Shown here: positions 8,398 through 16,521 of the stretch, in pieces
Numbering within the stretch: position 1 is the first letter of the stretch
How the letters are laid out: every line of letters begins with the position of its first letter
From: Lachnospiraceae bacterium
GTDB lineage: Bacteria > Bacillota > Clostridia > Lachnospirales > Lachnospiraceae
DNA length: 64,000 nucleotides
Assembly: GCA_015057425.1 (NCBI GenBank)
Contig: SVEL01000001.1
Location: 186,001 to 250,000, forward strand
Direction of reading: 5' to 3'
The notes under the pieces: generated by a model
What the model was told of the DNA's origin: nothing
Databases searched by the model: none
What the model saw: only the letters and a program-made list of their open reading frames with translations
Made by a program: the position numbers and the translations under genes

Positions 8398-10065
8398 TTA
8401 CTGTAACACACTGTTAATTTTTTCTTTACATGCATCTATTGTTGCCTGGTCAGGAAGCATTACATATGCATTATGTTTTCTTGATGAAAAATTCTTTCTG
8501 TATGCGCCCTTTCCCGTAACTGCCTGACGTGTTATGGTCCATGAAGCACCGTCATCAATCTGCATTTTGGCAAGTGCGGTAATCTCGTCCATGGTCATAT
8601 TGGTCTGAACACAGTTGGAAACTGAATTAACTATGTCTGTAAAGTTTATAATCATAGCAGGTGACATTATTTTATTTAACATGCCTTCTATTAATGCCAT
8701 CTGATTCTTTCCGCGCTGTCTGTCACCACCCGGAAGTGACTTTCTCTCTCTTGCAAATATAAGCCCTTCTGCACCTGTTTCTATAACATTCATACCTTTG
8801 TCAAATGAATAACCTTTTGATGAAAATGAATATTCGGAATAGACTTCTACTCCACCGATGGCATTAACAATATTTACAAATGATGTAAAGTTTACTCTGA
8901 TATAATAATCAATCTGAACTCCGTAGATATTTTCAATAGCCGCCGCACTTGACCATACACCATATAAGCCTGCATGGGTAAGCTTGTCTCGCCAGTCGCC
9001 TGTTGTTATGCCCGGAATTGTAACATAGTAATCTCTTGGAGTATTGGTCATAACAATTTCTTTTGTCATCGGATTAACCGTTATAAGTATATTCACGTCA
9101 CTTCTGCTTCTACCGCTAAGTGAACCATATCTGTCTATACCTGATACATATATGTTAAAGCATCTGTCTGTTATAGGTCCTTTTGAAGAGTTATCAACCG
9201 TATCATCACCGCCGATATAACCGCCGCCTGCCGGTGCATTCGGATCTTTCGCCGGGTCATATTTGTTTACCGGCTTTTTTGTTTCAGTTTCAGTTTCTTT
9301 CTCAGTAGTCGGTTCTTCCGATGGTTGTGTGGTTGTTTCTTCATTATTATTGTTATTGTTGTTTGATGTTGTTCCCTGTGTGGATGTAGGTCTTTCTTCA
9401 ATGAGTGTCTTAACTTCAAACTCTGAAACAACACGGACAGAGTCTGCATAATAATCAAGAATTTCCGTAATCAAACCATCAAGCTCTGACAAATACAATA
9501 TAGCATCTACTTCTTTCTCAAAAAGTCCGTCTACAAGATATGACATATCTTCATATTCTTTTGTTGTAAGTTCTTTAACATTTGCACTTTCTTTCAACAA
9601 CTTTATTGCATTTTCTCTTGCTTTCCCATCATTGATATCTATAATTCCTATTTTCTTATCTGATATGTCTGTTACTTCTTTGATTTCACTTTCATTAAGC
9701 ACTACAAGTCTGTACATATCAACATCATAATTACCGTTCGTAATATTGTTAAGCATTTCTATTGCCTGATGTTGAAGTACACATGCATATATCAGCCCCG
9801 CGCAAACTACTAAGCCAAATATCTTTCCCGGAATATGTACATATTTGATAAAATTTAATCCAATGGTTAGTGCCAGACAGATTATCAGTCCTGCAATCAA
9901 CATTCCATAATATCTTTCCGGCAAAACACTCAGTTTGTTCAGATAATTCACTGCCATAGCCATAACTACAACCTGCACAAACACTATAACAGCACCTATT
10001 ATATATTTTACCTTTCCCGCTTTATTGTCCCATTTTAATATGATTTTATCTGCAATGTTTTTCAC
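8398..10065 (-). CDS. LCP (LytR-CpsA-Psr) family cell-wall glycopolymer transferase
   Basis: The roughly 555-residue protein has three N-terminal transmembrane helices, an extracytoplasmic region, a low-complexity Thr/Asn/Glu linker including seven consecutive Asn, and a C-terminal LCP domain (DVNILITVNPMTKEI, TNTPRDYYV, GGDRQRGKNQ). LCP enzymes attach wall teichoic acids or capsular polymers to peptidoglycan from undecaprenyl-pyrophosphate carriers. The conserved arginines (SGRSRSD, TPRDYY, RQRGKNQ) are present. I place the start at GTG 10063-10065 because AAGGAGAT lies at the right distance; the ATG at 10089 has no such site and its reading would contain the SD sequence. The region between the membrane helices and the linker resembles a periplasmic-binding-like fold, seen in some clostridial LCP proteins. 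Confidence 0.85.
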   Translation of the reverse strand: MKNIADKIILKWDNKAGKVKYIIGAVIVFVQVVVMAMAVNYLNKLSVLPERYYGMLIAGLIICLALTIGLNFIKYVHIPGKIFGLVVCAGLIYACVLQHQAIEMLNNITNGNYDVDMYRLVVLNESEIKEVTDISDKKIGIIDINDGKARENAIKLLKESANVKELTTKEYEDMSYLVDGLFEKEVDAILYLSELDGLITEILDYYADSVRVVSEFEVKTLIEERPTSTQGTTSNNNNNNNEETTTQPSEEPTTEKETETETKKPVNKYDPAKDPNAPAGGGYIGGDDTVDNSSKGPITDRCFNIYVSGIDRYGSLSGRSRSDVNILITVNPMTKEIVMTNTPRDYYVTIPGITTGDWRDKLTHAGLYGVWSSAAAIENIYGVQIDYYIRVNFTSFVNIVNAIGGVEVYSEYSFSSKGYSFDKGMNVIETGAEGLIFARERKSLPGGDRQRGKNQMALIEGMLNKIMSPAMIINFTDIVNSVSNCVQTNMTMDEITALAKMQIDDGASWTITRQAVTGKGAYRKNFSSRKHNAYVMLPDQATIDACKEKINSVLQ

Positions 10066-10295
10066 TTTTCTTATCTCCTTGCCTGCCATATTTTTACTGT
10101 TTATAATGACCAGACTTTCTTATTATGATACTTTTTAATAAAAAGGTCAAGTTTTAGTTGGATTAAACTTGAATTTTGGATTGGATTTTATTTGGCATTT
10201 TAGGGTTTATTTTGGGTTTTGGTGGGTTTCAGTTTCATTTTTTTGTTCAGCGTTGATTATTTTCTATATCGTTGCCTTAGCCTTTAGTTTAACCA

Positions 10296-10660
10296 TTTTT
10301 GCTATATATAAAAATTCTTCTTTGAGCAAAAATTTCTTCCTTTTTTCAGGACTTTTCAGACGATTTCATACCATTTTTCATAGTTTTTTTTGCTATAGAA
10401 AAAAATTCCTTAAAAAGGTACAAAAATATTCGGTTTATTTTTGCTGTAGACCAATTTTTTTTACATAGCAAAAATACATGTCATTTATTTACATAATATT
10501 TATAATTATGTAAATTTAACAGCATTTATTTTTGCTACAATTTTAATTTTTTTATATAGCAAAAATTGTGTCTCCAAACTCGTATTTTAAACAAAAATTA
10601 ACCCTACGAGCTTTTATGTATAGTAAAATTAACCCTCCGAGCTTTTATGTATAGCAAAAT
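10296..10660. repeat. Dispersed TTTTTGCTATA / TATAGCAAAAA motif cluster
   Basis: Near-identical copies lie at about 10296-10308, 10384-10397, 10435-10450 (GCTGTAG), 10464-10477, 10526-10541, 10554-10567, 10619-10629 (variant) and 10650-10660. Several are arranged as inverted pairs, for example TTTTTGCTA at 10529 with TAGCAAAAA at 10557. Confidence 0.65.
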
Positions 10661-10669
10661 CCAACCCTC
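10594..10669 (+). repeat. 31-bp tandem repeat, about 2.4 copies
   Basis: Units start at 10594, 10625 and 10656. Each begins AAAATTAACCCT and continues through GAGCTTTTATGTATAG. Units 1 and 2 differ at two positions; the third is truncated and diverges after its first bases. Confidence 0.85.
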
Positions 10670-10733
10670 AGTTTCCAGGAACAAAGAATCTATCTTGCAA
10701 AATTCTTCTCGCCCGAGCGGTATTGCACAGCAA

Positions 10734-10775
10734 AAAAGCCACAGCATTACAAAAATGTAATACTATGGCTTTTTG
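10734..10775 (-). terminator. Intrinsic terminator of the dapA-dapB operon
   Basis: Read on the minus strand, AAAAAGCCATAGTATTAC pairs with GTAATGCTGTGGCTTTTT around an ATTTTT loop and is followed by a T-run. It lies 15 bases beyond the dapB stop. Confidence 0.85.
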
Positions 10776-10790
10776 AATTTCTGTTTTTAA

Positions 10791-11546
10791 TTACCCTATA
10801 ACCTGTCTCATATTGTACATGCCGGCTTCTTTGCCTTTTAAGAACTTGGCTGCCTGAATTGCACCTTTGCCAAAGATTACTTTTGAATAAGCTGTGTGCT
10901 TGAATTCAAGTACTTCATCTGTTCCGGCGAAGATGATTTCATGTTCACCGACAATTGTGCCGCCTCTTACTGCACTTAAGCCGATTTCTTTCTTAGGTCT
11001 TTTTTCTCTCTTATCACTTCTGTCATAAGTATATGTATACTCATCATCAAGACATTCATTGATAGTGTCTGCCAAAGCAAGTGCTGTTCCGCTTGGTGCG
11101 TCAAGCTTCTGATTGTGATGCTTTTCTACTATTTCGATGTCAAAACCTGCATCTGCAAGAACTGCTGATACTGTTTCGAGAACTTTCATCATTGTATTAA
11201 TACCTACTGACATATTTGCTGAACGAAGTATGGCAACCTTCTTTGATGCTTCATTTATCTTATCAAGATCATCAAGAGAATATCCTGTTGTACAAAGTAC
11301 CAATGCCACATTATTGGCAATACCGTACTCAAGCAAGTCATCAAGCATATCCGGTGAAGCAAAGTCTATAACCACATCTGCTTCTTCTTTTACTTCTCCC
11401 ATAGACTTATATACAGGATAATCATTTTTAACACCATCAAAAAAATCTATTCCTGCTACTATTTCAGCTTCGCTGTCTGCCTTAACAAGGTCTGTAATGT
11501 TTCTACCCATCTTACCATTACAACCGCGCATTATAATTCTAACCAT
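10791..11546 (-). CDS. dapB: 4-hydroxy-tetrahydrodipicolinate reductase
   Basis: This 251-residue protein opens with the nucleotide-binding stretch MVRIIMRGCNGKMGRN. It carries the DapB catalytic signature EKHHNQKLDAPSGTA and the RGGTIVGEHEI segment. It reduces the dapA product with NAD(P)H in lysine and meso-diaminopimelate synthesis. The start at 11546 has GGAG 7 bases upstream; a frame extension of 6 codons lacks support. It lies 28 bases downstream of dapA and is presumably cotranscribed under the lysine riboswitch. Confidence 0.95.
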   Translation of the reverse strand: MVRIIMRGCNGKMGRNITDLVKADSEAEIVAGIDFFDGVKNDYPVYKSMGEVKEEADVVIDFASPDMLDDLLEYGIANNVALVLCTTGYSLDDLDKINEASKKVAILRSANMSVGINTMMKVLETVSAVLADAGFDIEIVEKHHNQKLDAPSGTALALADTINECLDDEYTYTYDRSDKREKRPKKEIGLSAVRGGTIVGEHEIIFAGTDEVLEFKHTAYSKVIFGKGAIQAAKFLKGKEAGMYNMRQVIG

Positions 11547-11574
11547 ACTTTTTCTCCATTCCAATGTAAAAATA

Positions 11575-12459
11575 CTATATTAAACCGTAATCTTTAAGTG
11601 ACTTTTCAAGTCTTGCCTTATTCTGTGGTTCCATATCGCACAATGGTCTTCTGAGTGGTCCGACTTCCTTACCCATTATGTTCATTGCAACCTTTACAGG
11701 AATCGGATTAACTTCACAGAAAAGTGAATCTATTAAATCAATTGCATCAAGCTGTAACTCAAGTGCCTTTGCTGTATTTCCGTTTAAGTATTCCATAACC
11801 ATATCATGTGTCTGCTTTGGTGCAACGTTTGAAAGTACTGAGATAACACCAAGTCCGCCAAGTGACATAATCGGAATAATCTGATCATCATTTCCTGAGT
11901 AAATATCAATGCTTCCTTTTGCAAGAGATGCAAGCTTAGCTACCTGTGAAATATTGCCGCTTGCTTCCTTTATAGCTACTACATTCTTTGCCTCTGCTGC
12001 TATCTTCATAACTGTTTCCGGTAAAATATTACAACCTGTTCTTCCCGGAACATTGTAAAGGATTACAGGAACCTTAACAGATTCAGCAATTGCAACGAAA
12101 TGTTCTTTAAGTCCCTTCTGTGTAGCTTTATTATAATATGGTGAAACTACAAGAATTGCATCTGCACCATACTTTTCTGCTTCTGTTGAAAGATAAATAG
12201 CTGTTTCTGTACAGTTTGAACCTGTTCCCGCTATTACAGGAACTCTTTTTGCTACTTTTTCTACTGTAAATCTGATACATTCAAGATGTTCTTCGTGTGT
12301 AAGTGTTGATGCTTCACCTGTAGTTCCGCATACAACTATTGCATCTGTTTCTCCTGCAATCTGTTCTTCAATAATTTCTGCAAACTTTTCATAGTTTACC
12401 TGACCATCTTCATACATAGGTGTTACGATAGCAACTGCTGCGCCTTTAAATACTGACAT
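11575..12459 (-). CDS. dapA: 4-hydroxy-tetrahydrodipicolinate synthase
   Basis: This 294-residue TIM-barrel enzyme condenses pyruvate with aspartate semialdehyde, the committed step to lysine and diaminopimelate. Family hallmarks are VCGTTGEASTL, the YNVPGRTG segment with the catalytic tyrosine, and the Schiff-base lysine in VVAIKEASG. The ATG at 12459 has GGAGGAAAT directly upstream, so I prefer it to the 12-codon longer frame. It is first in the operon with dapB and is preceded by a lysine riboswitch and terminator. Confidence 0.95.
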   Translation of the reverse strand: MSVFKGAAVAIVTPMYEDGQVNYEKFAEIIEEQIAGETDAIVVCGTTGEASTLTHEEHLECIRFTVEKVAKRVPVIAGTGSNCTETAIYLSTEAEKYGADAILVVSPYYNKATQKGLKEHFVAIAESVKVPVILYNVPGRTGCNILPETVMKIAAEAKNVVAIKEASGNISQVAKLASLAKGSIDIYSGNDDQIIPIMSLGGLGVISVLSNVAPKQTHDMVMEYLNGNTAKALELQLDAIDLIDSLFCEVNPIPVKVAMNIMGKEVGPLRRPLCDMEPQNKARLEKSLKDYGLI

Positions 12460-12575
12460 ATTTCCTCCATTCCGAAAACCGTCGTTTTCTATCAAATAAT
12501 TTAAAATTGTTATTGAATATACTTTAGCAAGTGTCTGTAAAGCTTCTGTGCTATGAAAACTAAGCTTTCTGTTGC

Positions 12576-12605
12576 ATAAAATAAGGCTAATCGACAGATT
12601 AGCCC
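12576..12605 (-). terminator. Riboswitch-associated terminator in the dapA leader
   Basis: On the minus strand GGCTAATC-TGTC-GATTAGCC is followed by TTATTTTAT. It sits between the lysine aptamer and dapA, the position expected for a transcription-attenuating expression platform. Confidence 0.8.
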
Positions 12606-12649
12606 GGTATTATGCCTTAACACATAATTATATAATATAACATAATACA

Positions 12650-12812
12650 TAGCTCTCCATCTAAAAGATGACAGTCATACGGTTATTGACCGTATTCCCA
12701 GGATACACACAACAGAATATATGCATCCTTCGGCGTCGTTCCCTTTCTGTCGGAATCACCTGCTTTCTGTAGCATCAACCAACCTACTGATGAAAAACGC
12801 AACCTCTACATT
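12650..12812 (-). promoter_or_regulatory. Lysine riboswitch (L-box)
   Basis: Minus-strand sequence contains the conserved L-box elements in order: AGAGGTTGCG, an AGTAG segment, AAGGGAACGACGCCGAAGG, then ACTGTC and a closing GGAGAGCT, ahead of a terminator hairpin and dapA. The spacing and the dapA context match the known lysine-sensing aptamer. Lysine binding should favour the terminator and reduce dapA-dapB expression. Confidence 0.87.
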
Positions 12813-12843
12813 TATATTCAATATTTAGTTTACTTTGAAAATT

Positions 12844-12872
12844 ATCTTACCACCTGTATGTCTTTGTGTCAA
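12844..12872 (-). promoter_or_regulatory. Promoter of the dapA-dapB operon
   Basis: Minus-strand TTGACA (12867-12872) and TAAGAT (12844-12849) have a spacing of exactly 17 bases. The predicted start is about 25 bases before the riboswitch core. The -35 box overlaps the last codons of the ssb-like gene. Confidence 0.75.
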
Positions 12873-13504
12873 CCATCAATTTCCACATATTCAAGCTTAC
12901 TTACCGATACTTCATATGCTGTATGTGTTTCAATCTCTTCTTCATTAATTTTCTTTATATATTCTCTGCTCTGGACTCTTCCCCATATCTGAATTCGTCC
13001 GCCCACCTCAAATGTAGATGCAAATCTTGCATTTCGTCCCCATGCAATACACGGAATATAATCCGACTTACCATATGGTCTGTTTACTGCAATGAGCAAA
13101 TCCGCAATTTCTCTTCCAAGCGGTGTTTTCCTGTAAATAGGCGCTTTACAGATATATCCGTCAAGGAATATCTGATTTGTTCTTCCGGCTTCAGGATTGT
13201 CATCTACGAAATTCCATTCTCTTACAAATATAGAAAGAACTAACTTGTTTTTATTTACTTCATGTCTGTTATAAGATCTGAACTGACCGGAAACCTCTAC
13301 AAGCTTTCCTATGCAATTTTCCGTAACATCCACAAGTCTCTCAGATACCATAAGCGGAATCACATCGCTAAGTTCGCTTAATCTGCTGACAGATACATTT
13401 ACAATGTAAAAGCCCTCCCCAAATACTTCATGACTATAAGTAAAATCTGATACAATTTCACCTATAATCCCCACTTTGTTGTTTTCAATAACCTTATCAA
13501 TCAT
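12869..13504 (-). CDS. SSB-like protein with two OB-fold segments
   Basis: This 211-residue protein is predicted to contain two SSB-type OB-fold halves. The first (about 1-105) contains the FYIVNVSVSRLS and VEVSGQFRSYN strands. The second (about 110-205) contains IFLDGYICKAPIYRKTPLGREIADLLIAV, the pattern of single-stranded DNA-binding proteins. Duplicated SSB-like proteins of this size occur in Clostridia, apart from the essential ssb between rpsF and rpsR. It lacks the acidic DDDIPF-type tail that recruits repair proteins in canonical SSB. It stands alone, with a TypA gene diverging from it. Confidence 0.7.
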   Translation of the reverse strand: MIDKVIENNKVGIIGEIVSDFTYSHEVFGEGFYIVNVSVSRLSELSDVIPLMVSERLVDVTENCIGKLVEVSGQFRSYNRHEVNKNKLVLSIFVREWNFVDDNPEAGRTNQIFLDGYICKAPIYRKTPLGREIADLLIAVNRPYGKSDYIPCIAWGRNARFASTFEVGGRIQIWGRVQSREYIKKINEEEIETHTAYEVSVSKLEYVEIDG

Positions 13505-13687
13505 TGTATTTCTCCCTTCATAATTTACTGCGCTTCCCCATTTGCACAGTAGTATTTTTTAATTTTATCAATAAAATTATATTCTAATTATACACAGCCT
13601 ATTCCAAAAAATCTATCTGATTCATTCGCCTTATTCTTTGTATTTCTTACAGATTTCGAGTTATTTTTTATTTTATACATTTTTCAG

Positions 13688-13715
13688 TTGATTTTGTCAC
13701 CCAATGTGTTAAAAT
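13688..13715 (+). promoter_or_regulatory. Putative SigA-type promoter of typA
   Basis: TTGATT at 13688-13693 and TAAAAT at 13710-13715 have 16-base spacing, 70 bases upstream of the typA start. Confidence 0.45.
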
Positions 13716-13784
13716 ATCATTCGTATTTTTACATACAAATTTTACATACTAATAAGAAAATTATCAAAACGGAGAGTCATATCA

Positions 13785-15626
13785 ATGAAAACAAGAAGAG
13801 AAGATATAAGAAATATTGCCATTATCGCCCACGTTGATCATGGTAAAACAACTTTAGTTGATGAACTTTTAAAACAGAGTGGTGTTTTCAGAGCCGGCCA
13901 GGAAGTTGCCGACCGTGTCATGGATTCAGGTGACATTGAAAGAGAACGCGGAATCACAATTTTAGCAAAAAATACTGCCGTATATTATAAGAACACAAAG
14001 ATAAATATAATAGACACACCGGGTCATGCTGACTTCGGTGGTGAAGTTGAACGTGTACTTAAAATGGTAAACGGTGTAGTTCTTGTAGTTGATGCTTTTG
14101 AAGGAGCAATGCCACAGACAAAGTTTGTATTAAAGAAAGCACTGGAACTTGACCTTCCTGTAATCGTCTGTATCAACAAAATTGACAGACCTGAAGCCAG
14201 ACCTTCTGAGGTTATAGACGAAATTCTCGAACTCTTTATTGAGCTTGATGCTTCAGATGAACAGCTTGACTGCCCATTCGTATTTGCATCAGCAAAGTCA
14301 GGACACGCAATCTTAGAATTAGATGATACACCTGAAAATATGCTTCCGCTTTTTGAAACTATTCTTAATTATATACCGGCTCCCGAAGGTGATGCCGAAG
14401 CCGGCACACAGGTATTAATCAGTACAATTGACTATAATGAATATATCGGACGTATCGGTATCGGAAAGATTGATAACGGTTCGCTTAAAGTAAATCAGGA
14501 CGTTGTTATTGTAAATGCACATGACCCTGAAAAGTCACGCAAAGTAAAGATCAACAAGCTTTATGAATTTGACGGGCTTAAACGTGTAGAAGTAGATTCT
14601 GCATCAATCGGTTCTATTGTTGCAATATCAGGTATCACTGATATTCATATCGGTGACACACTTTGTTCTCCTGAAAACCCTGAACCGATTCCGTTCCAGA
14701 AAATTTCAGAACCAACTATTGCTATGCAGTTTATAGTAAATGACAGTCCATTTGCCGGCTTAGAAGGTAAATTTGTTACATCAAGGCATCTCCGTGACAG
14801 ACTTTTCAGAGAGCTTAACACTGACGTAAGTTTAAGAGTGGAAGAAACTGAAACAACAGAAAGTTTCAAGGTTTCCGGCCGTGGTGAACTTCACCTTTCT
14901 GTTCTTATAGAAAATATGCGCCGTGAAGGCTACGAATTTGCCGTAAGCAAAGCAGAAGTTCTTTATAAAGAAGATGAAAACGGCAAAAAACTTGAACCTA
15001 TGGAGCTTGCATATATCGACGTTCCGGACGAATTTTCCGGCTCTGTTATAGAAAAGTTAAGCCAGAGAAAAGGCGAACTTAAGGGAATGTCCTCATCACA
15101 CACCAATGGCGGATATACACGTCTCGAATTCTCAATACCTTCAAGAGGTCTTATCGGATATCGCGGCGAATTTATGACAGACACTAAAGGAAATGGTATA
15201 ATTAATACTATTTTCGACGGATACGGACCTTATAAGGGAGATATCCAGTATAGAAAACAAGGCTCACTTATAGCATTTGAAACAGGCGAATCCATTACCT
15301 ATGGTCTTTTCAATGCCCAGGAAAGAGGTACTCTCTTCATCGGTGCAGGTGAAAAGGTTTACTCAGGTATGATAGTCGGCCAGACAGGTAAAGCGGAGGA
15401 TATCGAAGTAAATGTATGTAAGAAAAAACAGCTTACTAACACTCGTGCTTCAGGCTCTGATGATGCTCTCAAATTATCACCGCCACGTATTATGAGTCTT
15501 GAACAGGCTCTTGAATTTATCGATACTGACGAGCTTTTGGAAATCACTCCTGAAAATCTCAGAATAAGAAAGAAAATCTTAGACCCGACTCTCAGAAAGA
15601 GAGCTGCAATGAGAGGTAATAAATAA
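13785..15626 (+). CDS. typA: Ribosome-associated translational GTPase TypA/BipA
   Basis: This 613-residue translation-factor GTPase shows G1 AHVDHGKT, G2 RERGITI, G3 DTPGHADFGGEV and G4 NKID, followed by EF-G-like domains II, III and V and the TypA-specific C-terminal domain. It binds the ribosome and helps assembly and stress responses. The length matches the family. The start has GGAGAG upstream. It converges on the yigZ-like gene with only 10 bases between the stops and no visible terminator. Confidence 0.96.
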   Translation: MKTRREDIRNIAIIAHVDHGKTTLVDELLKQSGVFRAGQEVADRVMDSGDIERERGITILAKNTAVYYKNTKINIIDTPGHADFGGEVERVLKMVNGVVLVVDAFEGAMPQTKFVLKKALELDLPVIVCINKIDRPEARPSEVIDEILELFIELDASDEQLDCPFVFASAKSGHAILELDDTPENMLPLFETILNYIPAPEGDAEAGTQVLISTIDYNEYIGRIGIGKIDNGSLKVNQDVVIVNAHDPEKSRKVKINKLYEFDGLKRVEVDSASIGSIVAISGITDIHIGDTLCSPENPEPIPFQKISEPTIAMQFIVNDSPFAGLEGKFVTSRHLRDRLFRELNTDVSLRVEETETTESFKVSGRGELHLSVLIENMRREGYEFAVSKAEVLYKEDENGKKLEPMELAYIDVPDEFSGSVIEKLSQRKGELKGMSSSHTNGGYTRLEFSIPSRGLIGYRGEFMTDTKGNGIINTIFDGYGPYKGDIQYRKQGSLIAFETGESITYGLFNAQERGTLFIGAGEKVYSGMIVGQTGKAEDIEVNVCKKKQLTNTRASGSDDALKLSPPRIMSLEQALEFIDTDELLEITPENLRIRKKILDPTLRKRAAMRGNK

Positions 15627-15636
15627 GGTGGCTGTA

Positions 15637-16272
15637 CTATACAATCACCTTTCCATCCAATATACCGAAGAACAGTTCATTTCCGCGGCTAAGTTCTGCT
15701 TTGCCGCCTGTTCCTTCGGTTATTTCTTTTATTATAAGATTTTCACAATCACATTTTAATATAACCTTAACAGTTACTTTGTCAGTATATTCCGTATCCA
15801 ATATGCTGACATTTTCTTTTGCAAGAATGTACTGTATCTTTCCTATACCATTATAGTCTGTGCTTATTTCATATTCTACTCCCTGATATTTATCAAGAAC
15901 TTTTGATGCCAGAAGCCCTTCCTTCACTGCTGCCTGATAGGCTCTTACAAGTCCTCCGGTTCCCAAAAGAACACCTCCAAAATATCTGGTTACTACTACT
16001 GCCACATTATGGACTTCCTGTCCAAGCAGCACCTCAAGCATAGGTTTTCCGGCCGTACCTGACGGTTCACCGTCATCACTGCATCTTGTCAGTTCATTGT
16101 TTGCACCTATTACAAAAGCCGAACAGTTATGTCTGGCATTCCAATACTTTTTCTTCACCTCTTCTATAAATGTTACAGCCTCTTCTTCACTGTTAACAGG
16201 TTTTAATGTAGCTATAAATCTTGACTTTTTTTCAACGATTTCGGCCTCTGCGCCTTCATACAATATCTTCAC
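15637..16272 (-). CDS. YigZ/IMPACT family protein (UPF0029)
   Basis: This 211-residue protein carries the UPF0029 core (ARHNCSAFVIG, CSDDGEPSGTAGKPML, VTRYFGGVLLGTGGLVRAY) and a C-terminal DUF1949-like ferredoxin-fold segment. Members relate to eukaryotic IMPACT; the bacterial role is not settled. The ribosome binding site AGGAGG lies upstream of the ATG. Confidence 0.92.
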   Translation of the reverse strand: MKILYEGAEAEIVEKKSRFIATLKPVNSEEEAVTFIEEVKKKYWNARHNCSAFVIGANNELTRCSDDGEPSGTAGKPMLEVLLGQEVHNVAVVVTRYFGGVLLGTGGLVRAYQAAVKEGLLASKVLDKYQGVEYEISTDYNGIGKIQYILAKENVSILDTEYTDKVTVKVILKCDCENLIIKEITEGTGGKAELSRGNELFFGILDGKVIV

Positions 16273-16432
16273 TATAACCTCCTGTTTTCATTTATAAATC
16301 ACATTAATTTTACTTCCATGAATAAACGACTGTTTTGTGTCTATATTTATAAATAAAAATAACTTATGGAATTTGTTACGATTTCGTTTCTTATTTTTCA
16401 CACAAATATAACACAAATATAACATTTTTCTC

Positions 16433-16461
16433 TTTATTTAGCAATTTATTTTTGGTATAAT
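16433..16461 (+). promoter_or_regulatory. Putative SigA-type promoter of the class A PBP gene
   Basis: A consensus TATAAT at 16456-16461 is preceded after 17 bases by a weak TTTATT (16433-16438). It lies about 60 bases upstream of the start codon. Confidence 0.5.
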
Positions 16462-16521
16462 GAACAAGTATATGCGAAACTGTTCTTACAGTCAGCTTAG
16501 CAACAAGAAAGGATATTTATT

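Larger units (their letters stand above)
10066..10790. other. Gene-free AT-rich region with recurring short motifs
   Basis: About 700 bases separate the LCP gene from dapB. The plus strand from 10140 to 10230 is almost devoid of C and rich in TTTGG/TTTGGG, and the rest is T-rich. The motif TTTTTGCTATA or its complement recurs about eight times in both orientations (10296-10660). A 31-bp tandem repeat lies at 10594-10669. A 99-codon frame at 10169-10468 is rich in F, I, Y and W with no family resemblance and no ribosome binding site, so I do not call it a gene. The dapB terminator closes the region at 10734-10775. Confidence 0.7.

Noticed and set aside
9330-9370. Trinucleotide (AAT/AAC) microsatellite in the LCP gene
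   Set aside because: It encodes a short Asn run in a linker with mixed codons; it is too short to call a phase-variation tract.
10169-10468. A 99-codon open frame on the plus strand in the gap after the LCP gene
   Set aside because: Its composition is mostly Phe, Ile, Ser and Tyr from a T-rich strand, it has no ribosome binding site and no family resemblance, and it spans the motif repeats.
10594-10669. Possible CRISPR array
   Set aside because: Only about 2.4 directly abutting 31-bp units with no spacers and no cas genes nearby; it is a tandem repeat.
12650-12812. T-box leader for dapA
   Set aside because: The conserved core GGGAACGACGCCGAAGG and AGAGGTTGCG fit the lysine riboswitch; I could not find the T-box AGGGTGGNACCGCG segment.
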